Shown: one piece after another, positions 15,221 through 23,925 of the stretch
Layout: the number at the start of each line of letters is the position of its first letter
Numbering within the stretch: position 1 is the stretch's first letter
Assembly (NCBI RefSeq): GCF_003075075.1
Contig: NZ_QCYM01000031.1
Location: forward strand, 1 to 40,315
Reading direction: 5' to 3'
Length of the DNA stretch: 40,315 nt
Source of the DNA: Labrenzia sp. 011
GTDB taxonomy: Bacteria > Pseudomonadota > Alphaproteobacteria > Rhizobiales > Stappiaceae
The notes under the pieces: model-generated
Seen by the model: only the letters and a program-made list of their open reading frames with translations
The model's database searches: none
What the model was told of the DNA's origin: nothing
Translations under genes and position numbers: made by a program

Positions 15221-17600
15221 AGTCGTTGGAGTCGGCGCGTCGCCGAAACGCAAGGAAGACCTGAGATTCGTCACCGGGCACGGGAACTATGTCGCGGACA
15301 TCAAACGGCCGAACATGTCGTTCGGCGTGTTTCTCCGCTCCCCGCATGCCCATGCCCTTATCAGGTCGATCGATACGTCCGAAGCGCTCGAACAGCCGGG
15401 CGTGAAGGCGGTTTTCACCGGGGAAGACATGAAGGCGGACAACGTCGGCGGCTTGCCGGTGGGATGGGGGATTTCCGGCAAGGACGGCAATCCGATGAAG
15501 GAACCGCCGCATCCGCCGATCGCGCTGGGCAAGGTCCGCTACGTGGGGGATGCAGTCGCCTTTGTTGTTGCCGAGACCGTCGAACAGGCCGAAGCCGCTG
15601 CCGAACTGATCGAGGTCGACTACGAGACCTTGCCGCATGTGGTCGGCGCTGTCGAAGCCCTGCAGCCCGGAGCGCCGCAGATCTACGACGAGGTTCCCGG
15701 CAATCTGTGCTGTGACTGGGATCTCGGTGACTGCGCGGCTGTCGATGCGGCTTTCGAAACCGCCACCCATGTGACGAGCATTGATCTTGTCAATCAGCGT
15801 CTCGTCGGCAATCCCATGGAACCGCGCGCAGCCATTGGCGAATACGATGCCGCCAACGGCCAGCACACACTCTGGACAACGAGCCAGTTCCCGCATGTGG
15901 TCCGTCTGCTCATGGGCGAGATGGTTCTCGGCATTCCGCAGCACAAGTTGCGGGTGGTCGCGCCCGATGTGGGTGGAGGCTTCGGCGTCAAGCAGTTCCA
16001 CTATGCCGAGGAAGCCGTGGTGACCTGGGCGGCCACCAAACTGGGCGGTGCGGTCAAATGGGTGTGCCAGCGGTCGGAAGGCTTCATTTCCGATGCCCAC
16101 GGCCGCGATCACGTCACCCAGGCGGAACTGGCCCTCGACACCGACGGCAAGTTTCTGGCGATGCGGGTCCGCACATATGCCAACATGGGTGGCTACCTGT
16201 CCACCTTCGGTCCCAACATTCCGACGAATCTCTACGCGCCCCTGTTGTCCGGGGTTTACGTGATCCCTTCGATCTATTGCGAAGTGAAGGTGGTCTTCAC
16301 CAATACGGTGCCGGTCGATGCCTATCGCGGTGCCGGCCGTCCGGAGGCCACGTTCGTGGTCGAGCGCCTGGTGGACACGGCGGCGCTCGAAATGGGGATC
16401 GACAAGTTCGAGATCCGCAAACGCAACATGATCCCGACGGAATCCTATCCCTACCAGACCCCGGTGCTGGTCGAATACGACAGCGGCGATCCGCTGGGAT
16501 GCCTCGAACGGTCGATGGAGCTGGCCGATGTCGCCGGTTTCGCGGAACGTCGCAGCGCTTCGGAGGCAAACGGCAAGTATCGGGGCCTGGGGGTCTCGAC
16601 CTATGTGGAAGCCTGCGGCCTTGCCCCGTCCCGTCTTGCCGGTCAGCTCGGCGCGCGCGGCGGCCTTTATGAAAGCGCCAATGTCCGGGTCCACCCCTCG
16701 GGCGCGGTCACCGTGCTGATCGGGACCCACAACCACGGCCAGGGTCACGAGACGACCTTTGCCCAGATCGTGTCGGAACGTCTCGGCGTGCCCTTCGAAA
16801 ACATCGACATCGTTTTCGGAGACACCGACAAGGTCCAGTTCGGCATGGGAACCTATGGATCCCGGTCCCTGGTGGTCGGCGGTTCGGCCCTCAACAAGGC
16901 CAGCGACAAGATCATTCTGAAGGGCCGCAAGATTGCCGCTCACCAGTTCGAGGCGGCCCTTGAGGATGTCATCTTCGAGAAGGGAGAATTCTCGGTCTCC
17001 GGCACGGACAAGAAGAAAAGCTTCCCGGAAATCGCGGGTGCGGCCTACGTTCCCTTCGATTTTCCGCTGGAGACCCTCGAGCCGGGACTGGAGGAACAGG
17101 CATTCTACGATCCGGTCAATTTCACCTATCCGGGCGGCGCTCATATCTGTGAGGTCGAGATCGATCCCGACACCGGTGTCGTGCGGCTTGACCGCTACAC
17201 CGCCGTTGATGATGTCGGCACCATCATCAATCCGATGATTGTCGAAGGCCAGCTGCAGGGCGGCATCGTCCAGGGGGTCGGCCAGGCGCTCTTCGAGCAT
17301 GGTGTCTACGACGAACAGTCCGGACAGCTCCTGTCTGGATCCTTCATGGACTACTGCATGCCCCGGGCGGACAACTTTCCCGACTTCACCATCAAGCCCC
17401 ATTCCACGACCTGCACGCATACGCCGATGGGGGTCAAGGGATGCGGCGAATGCGGCACCATCGGATCGCCGGCGGCCGTGATCAACGCGGTGGTCGATGC
17501 CCTGCGCCCGCTTGGCGTGAGTCATGTCGACATGCCGGCGTCTCCGAATCGCATCTGGAACATCATCAACAATTCCGGCGCCCGCGCGGCGGCAGAGTGA
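15207..17600 (+). CDS. coxL: Molybdenum hydroxylase large subunit (form II CoxL-like, xanthine oxidase family)
   Basis: A protein of 797 aa, full length. It binds the molybdopterin-cytosine cofactor and performs hydroxylation. The active-site loop reads AYRGAGR (about residues 372-378), the form II signature; the form I CO dehydrogenase loop AYxCSFR with its copper-binding cysteine is absent, so true CO oxidation is unlikely. Cofactor-binding blocks GGGFGVKQ (about 256-263) and GQGHETTFAQI are present. The catalytic glutamate is in GVKGCGECGTIGSP near residue 745. Form II enzymes act on purines, N-heterocycles or aldehydes; the substrate here is unknown. Confidence 0.95.
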   Translation: MTMPEVVGVGASPKRKEDLRFVTGHGNYVADIKRPNMSFGVFLRSPHAHALIRSIDTSEALEQPGVKAVFTGEDMKADNVGGLPVGWGISGKDGNPMKEPPHPPIALGKVRYVGDAVAFVVAETVEQAEAAAELIEVDYETLPHVVGAVEALQPGAPQIYDEVPGNLCCDWDLGDCAAVDAAFETATHVTSIDLVNQRLVGNPMEPRAAIGEYDAANGQHTLWTTSQFPHVVRLLMGEMVLGIPQHKLRVVAPDVGGGFGVKQFHYAEEAVVTWAATKLGGAVKWVCQRSEGFISDAHGRDHVTQAELALDTDGKFLAMRVRTYANMGGYLSTFGPNIPTNLYAPLLSGVYVIPSIYCEVKVVFTNTVPVDAYRGAGRPEATFVVERLVDTAALEMGIDKFEIRKRNMIPTESYPYQTPVLVEYDSGDPLGCLERSMELADVAGFAERRSASEANGKYRGLGVSTYVEACGLAPSRLAGQLGARGGLYESANVRVHPSGAVTVLIGTHNHGQGHETTFAQIVSERLGVPFENIDIVFGDTDKVQFGMGTYGSRSLVVGGSALNKASDKIILKGRKIAAHQFEAALEDVIFEKGEFSVSGTDKKKSFPEIAGAAYVPFDFPLETLEPGLEEQAFYDPVNFTYPGGAHICEVEIDPDTGVVRLDRYTAVDDVGTIINPMIVEGQLQGGIVQGVGQALFEHGVYDEQSGQLLSGSFMDYCMPRADNFPDFTIKPHSTTCTHTPMGVKGCGECGTIGSPAAVINAVVDALRPLGVSHVDMPASPNRIWNIINNSGARAAAE

Positions 17601-17610
17601 GGACCTCCCG

Positions 17611-18417
17611 ATGAAAGCCTTCTCCTTACAGAAACCCGCGTCCGTTGCGGATGCCGTTGCGGCCCTGGGGTCAGCGGAAGATGTCCTGCCGCTTGCCGGA
17701 GGCATGACCCTCATTCCGACCCTGAAGCAACGCCTGTCCGAATGCGCCGCCCTCGTGGACCTGAGCGATGTGCCCGAACTCAGGGGGATCTCCCTTGAGG
17801 GAGATGTCCTGGTGATCGGTGCCATGACGCGTCACACCGAAGTGGCAAATTCGGATGTCGTGCGCAAGGCCATACCGAGCCTCGCCGCCCTGGCCTCCAG
17901 GATCGGCGACCAGCAGGTCCGAAATCGCGGCACGATCGGCGGTTCCGTCGCCAACAACGACCCTGCGGCGGACTATCCGGCTGCCGTCCTGGTGCTCAAT
18001 GCGGAGATCGTGACCAATGTCCGCACGATCCCTGCGGACGCGTTTTTCATCGGCATGTTTGAAACCGCGCTGGAGCCCGGCGAAATCATCCTGCGGTTCC
18101 GTTTCCCTGTTCCGGACATGGCGGGCTATGCGAAATTCGCCAGCCCCGCCTCCCGCTATGCTTTGGCGGGTGTCTTCGTGGCCAGGACCGGCGACAGCGT
18201 GCGGGCCGTCGTCACCGGTGCCGCCTCGTCCGTCTTCCGCGCAACCGACGTGGAAAACGCACTGGCCCGGGATTTCCAGCCGGGCGCGCTCGACCGTATT
18301 TCCATCGATCCGTCGGAGTTCCTGTCCGACATTCACGCCGACAAGGATTACCGCGGCCACCTTGCCATCGTGATGGCGAAACGTGCCGTTCAGACCGCCC
18401 TTGCGCTGGCGGAATAG
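17611..18417 (+). CDS. coxM: Molybdenum hydroxylase FAD-binding medium subunit (form II CoxM-like)
   Basis: A protein of 268 aa from the ATG at 17611, which follows the coxL stop by 10 bp. FAD-binding signatures are PLAGGMTLIPTLKQR (about 29-43) and RNRGTIGGSVANNDPAADYP (about 106-125), corresponding to the AGGT and TIGG motifs of the family. A CO-dehydrogenase flavoprotein C-terminal domain follows (about 165-268). It passes electrons from the iron-sulfur subunit to an acceptor, probably a quinone or oxygen. It completes the S-L-M heterotrimer. Confidence 0.95.
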   Translation: MKAFSLQKPASVADAVAALGSAEDVLPLAGGMTLIPTLKQRLSECAALVDLSDVPELRGISLEGDVLVIGAMTRHTEVANSDVVRKAIPSLAALASRIGDQQVRNRGTIGGSVANNDPAADYPAAVLVLNAEIVTNVRTIPADAFFIGMFETALEPGEIILRFRFPVPDMAGYAKFASPASRYALAGVFVARTGDSVRAVVTGAASSVFRATDVENALARDFQPGALDRISIDPSEFLSDIHADKDYRGHLAIVMAKRAVQTALALAE

Positions 18418-18561
18418 GGAGGAATGACAACGGCAATGCCTGATCTGATGACCCCCGCGACAGGCGTGCGGGACAGGGCTTCGGCCCGGTGTCGGCGCCT
18501 TTGCACCCCGAACATTTGATTTCCGGCTCCCAGCCCGGATCTACAGTTCCAAAGGTATAAA

Positions 18562-20010
18562 ATGAAAACGGTTTCTACGAAGGCCGGTGCAGGCTCCGCA
18601 CCGGGGGATCTCGCTCGTCTGTCCGCGACCGACATGCTTGAAGGGTATCGACGCGGGGTATTCGATCCTGTCGATGTCATCGATGACACGATCTCGGCCT
18701 TGGAGGCCGTCGACAGCAGTTGCAACATCATGGTTGCCGACCTGTTCGACACGGCCCGGTCCGCAGCCGAGAAATCCGCCAGGGCCTACCGGACCGGCGA
18801 GGCAGGTCCCATGGAAGGGGTGCCTGTCAGCATCAAGGATCTGGTCTTTGTCGCGGGGGCCCCTGCAAAGGGGGGCGCTCCCTCCCTGGCCGGTCATGTC
18901 GCGGGCGTGGATGCCCATGTGGTCAGCAAACTGAAGAATGCCGGGGCGATCCCGACATGCAAGACGACCACCTGTGAGTCCGGATACAAGCTGACCGCCG
19001 ACAGTCCGGTGAGCGGCATTACCCGCAATCCGTGGAATCCCGAGCGGACGAGCGGTGGCTCGAGCGGCGGAGCGGCGGCCGGAGTTGCTGCCGGTGCCGG
19101 CCCGGTCGCCATCGGGACCGACGGCGTGGGCTCCATACGGGTTCCGTCCTCGTTTTGCGGCGTGTTCGGGTTGAAGCCGACATACGGCCTCGTTTCCCGG
19201 GCCCCGGGCTTCTTTCCCCCGTCCTGGGGAACTCTGGCCCACACGGGTCCCATCGCCCGTACGGTCGCGGATGCGGAACTGACCCTGAAAACCATTGCCG
19301 GCTACGACGTCCGCGATGCGGCTTCCCTCGATTGCTGGGCCCCCGGGCGGGAGACCGGCGGAAGCGGTCCGCTGCGGGTGGCTGTTTCTCCCGATTTCGG
19401 CTATGCGGCCGTTGATCCGGCCGTCGCGGCAGCATTCAAGGCGGCCGTCGACAAATTGCTGGCAGCGGACTTCCGGGCTGATGATACCGTCCTCGAACTC
19501 GATCCGGACATCCTTGCCAGGGTTCTCAAGCCAATCGCACTGACCGAGCAGGCGGCCTCGATCGGAGATCGGACCGACGCCGATTTCACGGACTCCGATG
19601 AGGACTTCCGCGACGTGATCGAGGCCGGCCGGCAATACAGCGGCGTTGACTACATGGCAGCCATGCATCGCCGGTCCAAATTGCGCGGACAATTCGTCGA
19701 GTTTTTCAAATCCGCCGACATCCTGCTGACGCCGACTGTTGCCGTTCCCGCGTTCCGGGCCGGGACACTCGGCGTCTCGGAAATCGACGGCAGGCCGGTG
19801 GACGGGCATCTCGGCTGGTCCCCCTTCACCTGGCCGATCAACCTCGTCGGACTCCCGGCAGCCTCTGTCCCCTGCGGATACACGCCCGACGGATTGCCTG
19901 TCGGTCTCCAGGTGATTGCAAGCTGGGGACAGGAGGCCCGGATTTTCCAGGTTGCCAGGGCATTGGAACGGCTGCTTCCCTGGGAGGCGTCCTGCCCGGT
20001 CCTTCGTTGA
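18562..20010 (+). CDS. Amidase of the amidase-signature family
   Basis: A protein of 482 aa. The Ser-cisSer-Lys triad is visible: K92 in SIKD, S167 in TSGGSSGG and S191 in GVGSIR, with the same spacing as in GatA-type amidases. It hydrolyses an amide to an acid and ammonia or amine. The 144-bp gap behind coxM holds a UUCG-capped hairpin (about 18472-18492), so the gene may share the cox operon transcript or have its own start; the ribosome binding site is weak (AAAGGT). Linkage suggests that it opens or deamidates the product of the molybdenum hydroxylase. It is not the tRNA amidotransferase GatA, as gatB and gatC are absent. Confidence 0.9.
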   Translation: MKTVSTKAGAGSAPGDLARLSATDMLEGYRRGVFDPVDVIDDTISALEAVDSSCNIMVADLFDTARSAAEKSARAYRTGEAGPMEGVPVSIKDLVFVAGAPAKGGAPSLAGHVAGVDAHVVSKLKNAGAIPTCKTTTCESGYKLTADSPVSGITRNPWNPERTSGGSSGGAAAGVAAGAGPVAIGTDGVGSIRVPSSFCGVFGLKPTYGLVSRAPGFFPPSWGTLAHTGPIARTVADAELTLKTIAGYDVRDAASLDCWAPGRETGGSGPLRVAVSPDFGYAAVDPAVAAAFKAAVDKLLAADFRADDTVLELDPDILARVLKPIALTEQAASIGDRTDADFTDSDEDFRDVIEAGRQYSGVDYMAAMHRRSKLRGQFVEFFKSADILLTPTVAVPAFRAGTLGVSEIDGRPVDGHLGWSPFTWPINLVGLPAASVPCGYTPDGLPVGLQVIASWGQEARIFQVARALERLLPWEASCPVLR

Positions 20011-20053
20011 CGCCGGCGGACTTCGGCAGACCTGAAGCTCCCGGGGTGTGAAC

Positions 20054-20998
20054 TCAGAGGCCGTCAGCGATCCTGTCGGCCTTCTGGCCGGGGTCATCCC
20101 GGTGGTTCGCCCCGATTTCCGCAGACGGCGAGAGGGCGTTCCCGAGGCTCAGATAGTGGGCCAGATAGTCGTGCAGGGCGTTCGCGGCCGCCGACTTGGC
20201 ACCGGGCGCCTTGTAGAGCAGGAGGTCGACTTTCGGCAGAGCGGGAAAATCCGTCCCCGTTCCGATTTCCCGCATTCCCGGCACCTTGGCACTGCGGCCA
20301 AGCACAGTCACCGCCATTCCGGAAAAGACGGCCGCCTGCAGACCTGCGACGCTCTCGCTGACGCAGGCGATCCTCCAGGGGTGGCGTACGCTTTCCAGGC
20401 AGTCGATGGCGTGATCCCTGTAGATGTTGCCCGGCGGCAGAAGGGCGAGCGGCACCGGTGTCTCGCCTTGCGCATTGGAATTCTCCCCGGTCAGCCAGAC
20501 GAGCTGCTCCTGGCGGACGACCTGGCCACCGCTGAAGTCGTTCATTCTGGTCACGAGGGCGATATCAACCTCGCCGCGATGGACCAGCTGTACGAGGGGG
20601 GTCGACAGGGAACACTGGAGCTGCACCCGCACGCCCGGAAAGGATCTGCGGAACAGGGCCAGGATCGAAGGCAGCAGGAAAGATGCATAAAGATCAGGCG
20701 TTCCGAGTACGACTTGGCCTTCGATATCCGGCGCGGACAATCGCGACAACAACTCGTCATGCAACCTGAGGATGGATTTCGCATAGGACAGAACGAGAGT
20801 GCCGTCAGGGGTAAGTTTCATCCTGCGGCCATCGTTTACGAACAGGTCGCAGCCGCAAGTCTCGTTAAGTCGCTGCAGTTGCAAGGATATCGCGGGCTGC
20901 GTTCGCCCCAGTCTCCTGGCCGTCTCCGTAACACTGCCCGTTTCGGCAACGCTCTGCAGGGAGCGAAGCATGCGGATGTCGAGACTGAGGAGGTTCAT
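20054..20998 (-). CDS. LysR-family transcriptional regulator
   Basis: A protein of 314 aa. The winged HTH is at residues 6-65 (LRSLQSVAETGSVTETARRLGRTQPAISLQL), followed by the two-lobed effector-binding domain (about 92-295). It is convergent with the amidase gene, 43 bp apart, and lies downstream of the ThDP enzyme gene on the same strand. LysR proteins usually respond to a pathway intermediate. Likely targets are the coxSLM-amidase operon or the ThDP gene, but unlike the usual case it is not divergent from either, so the target is open. Confidence 0.93.
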   Translation of the reverse strand: MNLLSLDIRMLRSLQSVAETGSVTETARRLGRTQPAISLQLQRLNETCGCDLFVNDGRRMKLTPDGTLVLSYAKSILRLHDELLSRLSAPDIEGQVVLGTPDLYASFLLPSILALFRRSFPGVRVQLQCSLSTPLVQLVHRGEVDIALVTRMNDFSGGQVVRQEQLVWLTGENSNAQGETPVPLALLPPGNIYRDHAIDCLESVRHPWRIACVSESVAGLQAAVFSGMAVTVLGRSAKVPGMREIGTGTDFPALPKVDLLLYKAPGAKSAAANALHDYLAHYLSLGNALSPSAEIGANHRDDPGQKADRIADGL

Positions 20999-21374
20999 TG
21001 CTTACACCAAATACTTGCGAGGATCCGTTGACCGGAAAGATCATTGAAATCTAAGCAATATTCACGCCACGCAGCGGCAGGCGGGTCGGTGTTCCGCTTG
21101 AAAGGGGAAGAGTGGGCAAAGCGAAATCTGCAGGCTTCACGCCCTGCAGGACGGGGGACCGGAGAGGGCGGCTTGCGGGAACCGAAGTTCCGTCCGGGAC
21201 GGATTTTCCCGACAGGAAAGTACAAGGCCGCGGTGTTCAGGCTCCGGCAACCTGATTGGACAAAAGCCCCGCCATTTCACCGGCGAGGCTTTTTCGCGCG
21301 CGCGGCGCGGCATGGACATTTCGCGCGAGCGATCCGCAGGTTCCGGTCCGGATCGGATCGCCGGATACCGGTGT
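20999..21374. other. Intergenic region between lysR and the ThDP enzyme gene
   Basis: The 376 bp contain the upstream region of lysR (20999-21100), no convincing coding frame, and a hairpin terminator at 21262-21294. A plus-strand open frame over 21044-21433 is arginine- and proline-rich without recognisable similarity and is treated as chance. Confidence 0.5.
21262..21294 (-). terminator. Terminator of the ThDP enzyme gene (bidirectional shape)
   Basis: AAAAGCC and CGCC (from 21262) pair with GGCG and GGCTTTT (to 21294) around a short loop, with one mismatch in the stem. There are T residues on both strands next to the stem. It lies about 80 bp behind the stop codon of the ThDP enzyme gene on the minus strand. 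Confidence 0.65.
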
Positions 21375-23024
21375 CTAAGCCGGAACCTCTTCAAGCTGCA
21401 TCTTCGGTGAAAGCGCTTTCGGGTCCAGCTTGAGATGTATGATGCTCGGAACGCCGGCCGACCGGGCGCGCTCCAGCGCGGCGGGAAACTCCGCATCGCA
21501 GGAAACCGGAATGCCCAGACCGCCGTGACTTTCCGCAAGAGCGGCAAAGTCCGGATTCTTGAGGCTGGTTCCCGACGGGCGCAGCGGATAATGCCGCTGC
21601 TGGTGCATTCGGATGGTCCCGTACATGCCGTTGTCGCTGACAATCACGACGACATTCGCTCCTTGTTCGCACGCCGTGCCGAATTCCTGGCTCACCATCT
21701 GGAAACAGCCGTCGCCGGCAAGACAGATGACATCCCGCTCCGGGTGCTGGAGTTTTGCGGCGATCGCAGCGGGCAGGCCGTAGCCCATGGACCCGGACGT
21801 GGGCGCAAGCTGGGTGCGCCAGCCGCGATAGCGGTAATAGCGGTGCAGCCAGGCCGAATAATTGCCGGCCCCATTCGTCAGGATGGCCTCATCCGGCAAA
21901 ACGTCGTTCAGATGCCCGATGACACGCTCCATCTTCAGCGCGCCGGGCGTTTCCTGCAGCTGCTGCCAGGTTTCATATTCGGAGCGGGCCTTCGCCCGGG
22001 CCGGCCGTCTCGGGGCGGGCGTCGCCGCGGCCGCGAGTTGGATACACGCCGGACCGGGCTGGGCGACGACCGCGAAGTCCGGACGGTAGACCCTGCCGAT
22101 CTCGGAAGGGTCGGCGTGAATATGAATGAGACTTTGCCGCGGCACGGGGACATCCAGAAGCGTATATCCGGATGTTGTCATTTCGCCGAGGCGGGCCCCC
22201 AGGGACAGGATGACGTCGGCATCGCGGACGCGTTGCGCAAGGGCCGGATTGATCCCGATGCCGACATCGCCGACATAGTTCGGATGACGGTTGTCGAGAT
22301 AGTCCTGACAGCGGAACGAGGCACCGACAGGCAGATCCAGGGCGCTTGCGAAGCTCGCCAGTGCTGTACAGGCTTCCGCGGACCAGCCGCCGCCACCGAC
22401 GATCACCATCGGGTTTTCAGCGCCATTCAATCGCGAGAGGACTTCCCTGATGTCGTCGTCCGCGGCCTTGCCGGACGGCAGAACCGCTTCCGGAACAGCC
22501 TCTCCGGCGGCCGGACCGGAGAGCATGTCCTCGGGCAGGGCAAGGACGACGGGGCCGGGCCGGCCCGACCGGGCCACATGAAACGCATGGGACACATATT
22601 CGGGAATCCGGTCGGCCCGATCGATCTCCGCGACCCATTTGGCCAGCGGACCGAACATGGCCCGGTAATCGACTTCCTGAAAGGCTTCCCGGTCGCGCTG
22701 ATCGCTGGCAACCTGGCCCACGAACAGGACCATCGGCGTCGAATCCTGAAACGCGATATGCACGCCCGCGCTGGCATTGGTGGCTCCGGGGCCCCGGGTC
22801 ACGAAGGCGACGCCCGGCTTTCCGGTCAGTTTTCCGGTCGCCTCCGCCATCATGGCCGCGCCCCCCTCCTGCCGGGCCACGACAACGTCGATGGCCGAGT
22901 CATGGAGCCCGTCCAGAGCGGCCAGGAAGCTTTCTCCCGGAATGCAAAAAACGCGCTTTACGCCCTGGGCAACAAGGCAGGCTGTTAGAAGCGCGCCGCC
23001 ATGGCGCGTTGCCGAATCTGTCAT
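21375..23024 (-). CDS. ThDP-dependent acetolactate synthase-like carboligase/decarboxylase
   Basis: A protein of 549 aa; the start at 23024 is 25 bp behind the GntR stop and has AGGAAA before it. The three domains of the family are present. Catalytic E53 is in RQEGG, FQEVD follows in the N-terminal domain, and the ThDP/Mg motif G437-D438-G439 runs to VSDN about 28 residues later. The presence of E53 argues against glyoxylate carboligase, which has valine there. No regulatory small subunit (ilvH) is linked, so a catabolic role on a 2-oxoacid is more likely than valine/isoleucine synthesis. It shares an operon with the GntR regulator and faces a hydroxyacid dehydrogenase-type reductase. The substrate is not known. 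Confidence 0.88.
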   Translation of the reverse strand: MTDSATRHGGALLTACLVAQGVKRVFCIPGESFLAALDGLHDSAIDVVVARQEGGAAMMAEATGKLTGKPGVAFVTRGPGATNASAGVHIAFQDSTPMVLFVGQVASDQRDREAFQEVDYRAMFGPLAKWVAEIDRADRIPEYVSHAFHVARSGRPGPVVLALPEDMLSGPAAGEAVPEAVLPSGKAADDDIREVLSRLNGAENPMVIVGGGGWSAEACTALASFASALDLPVGASFRCQDYLDNRHPNYVGDVGIGINPALAQRVRDADVILSLGARLGEMTTSGYTLLDVPVPRQSLIHIHADPSEIGRVYRPDFAVVAQPGPACIQLAAAATPAPRRPARAKARSEYETWQQLQETPGALKMERVIGHLNDVLPDEAILTNGAGNYSAWLHRYYRYRGWRTQLAPTSGSMGYGLPAAIAAKLQHPERDVICLAGDGCFQMVSQEFGTACEQGANVVVIVSDNGMYGTIRMHQQRHYPLRPSGTSLKNPDFAALAESHGGLGIPVSCDAEFPAALERARSAGVPSIIHLKLDPKALSPKMQLEEVPA

Positions 23025-23049
23025 GGTTTCGTTTCCTGGCGGGTTCTGT

Positions 23050-23793
23050 TCAGACAAAGTCTTCGCGGGCGACCAGCCGTTCCGCGGCTCTTTCGAAGCG
23101 CGTCCGGGTGGCAAGACGGGCGGCTTCGGAATCCTTTGCCTGAAGGGCGTCCAGCACCGCGCGGTGTTCGCTCAGGATGGCCGGACCGAATTCCGTGGCC
23201 GCCGCATTCTTGAGAAACGCAGACCTGAGATTGTTCTGGATGTTGGATTCGATCATTGCGACCACATCCGCGTAGTAGGGGTTGCCGGACGCCTGGGTGA
23301 TCGTGCGATAGAGCAGAAGTTCCAGATCGACGCGCTCTTCCAGGGCAGCCTCCGGACCGAGAGCGTCCGTCGCCGCCATGCGGGCATAGATGCTCTCGAT
23401 TTCCGCCATCTGCTCGTCGCTGCGCGTGTTGGCGGCGATCGCCGAAGCGCCCGCCTGCACGCCGGTCCGCAATTGCAGAAGCTGGACGATCTGCTTGCGT
23501 TTCTCGAAACAGGCCGGGCTGATCCTGAAAGCGGATCGCTGGCTCGGGTCTGCAATAAAGGCGCCGACACCACGCCGGGATTCCACGACCCCGTTGTATC
23601 TCAGAAAGGAAATCGCCTCGCGGACAACCGTGCGGGCAACGCCGAAGCGTTGCGACAGTTCAGCCTCGGTCGGCAAGCGATCGCCCGGTTGCAGTTGTCC
23701 GGATTCAATGGCTTCGCTGATCGACACAGCCACTTCATCAGGCAATCTGCGTGGGCGGTCGATCCGGTCAAACAGGGTGGCTCGGTCACTCAT
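23050..23793 (-). CDS. GntR-family regulator, FCD subfamily (FadR-like)
   Basis: A protein of 247 aa from ATG 23793; ATG 23796 directly before is possible, but GGAG spacing (7 bp) favours 23793. The winged HTH is at about 15-80 (LPTEAELSQRFGVARTVVREAISFLRYNGVVESRRGVGAFI). The FCD ligand domain follows (about 95-235), with ELLLYRTI and LSEHRAVLDAL carrying likely metal-site Asp/Glu/His residues. These regulators usually repress until a small carboxylate binds. A palindrome fitting the family lies in the divergent promoter at 23873-23885. It probably controls itself, the ThDP gene and the reductase-TRAP operon. Confidence 0.93.
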   Translation of the reverse strand: MSDRATLFDRIDRPRRLPDEVAVSISEAIESGQLQPGDRLPTEAELSQRFGVARTVVREAISFLRYNGVVESRRGVGAFIADPSQRSAFRISPACFEKRKQIVQLLQLRTGVQAGASAIAANTRSDEQMAEIESIYARMAATDALGPEAALEERVDLELLLYRTITQASGNPYYADVVAMIESNIQNNLRSAFLKNAAATEFGPAILSEHRAVLDALQAKDSEAARLATRTRFERAAERLVAREDFV

Positions 23794-23872
23794 CATGTTG
23801 CTCCAGCTGATCTCCGTTTCTCTTATTACAATTCGTTGCGGAGGCCAATGAAGATATCTAAACAGAAAACAG

Positions 23873-23885
23873 GTTGTCAGACAAC
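23873..23885. promoter_or_regulatory. Probable GntR/FCD operator
   Basis: GTTGTCAGACAAC is a perfect 6-bp inverted repeat around one central base. FCD-type GntR proteins characteristically bind short palindromes of this build (T-G-T-x-A-C-A or TTGTC-GACAA cores). It sits 40 bp before the reductase start and 79 bp before the regulator start, in a 132-bp divergent promoter. TTGTCA inside it could be a -35 box of the rightward promoter, so binding would block transcription. Confidence 0.75.
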
Positions 23886-23925
23886 TGATAATATGTTTTC
23901 GTATTTGAAGCAAAGGGACGAAAAC

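Noticed and set aside
15207..17600. True aerobic CO dehydrogenase (form I CoxL)
   Set aside because: The active-site loop is AYRGAGR, not AYxCSFR, and the gene order is S-L-M, so a form II hydroxylase is the better call.
15156..17825. Very long minus-strand open frame (about 889 codons) opposite coxL
   Set aside because: It is the antisense shadow of a GC-rich gene; coxL on the plus strand has clear cofactor and active-site motifs, while the antisense frame has none.
21375..23024. Glyoxylate carboligase, given the neighbouring tartronate-semialdehyde-reductase-like gene
   Set aside because: Glyoxylate carboligase lacks the catalytic glutamate, whereas E53 is present here; the reductase loop also differs from tartronate semialdehyde reductase.
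21375..23024. Sulfoacetaldehyde acetyltransferase (Xsc)
   Set aside because: The N-terminal motifs resemble generic acetolactate-synthase-like enzymes more than Xsc, and no phosphate acetyltransferase gene is linked.
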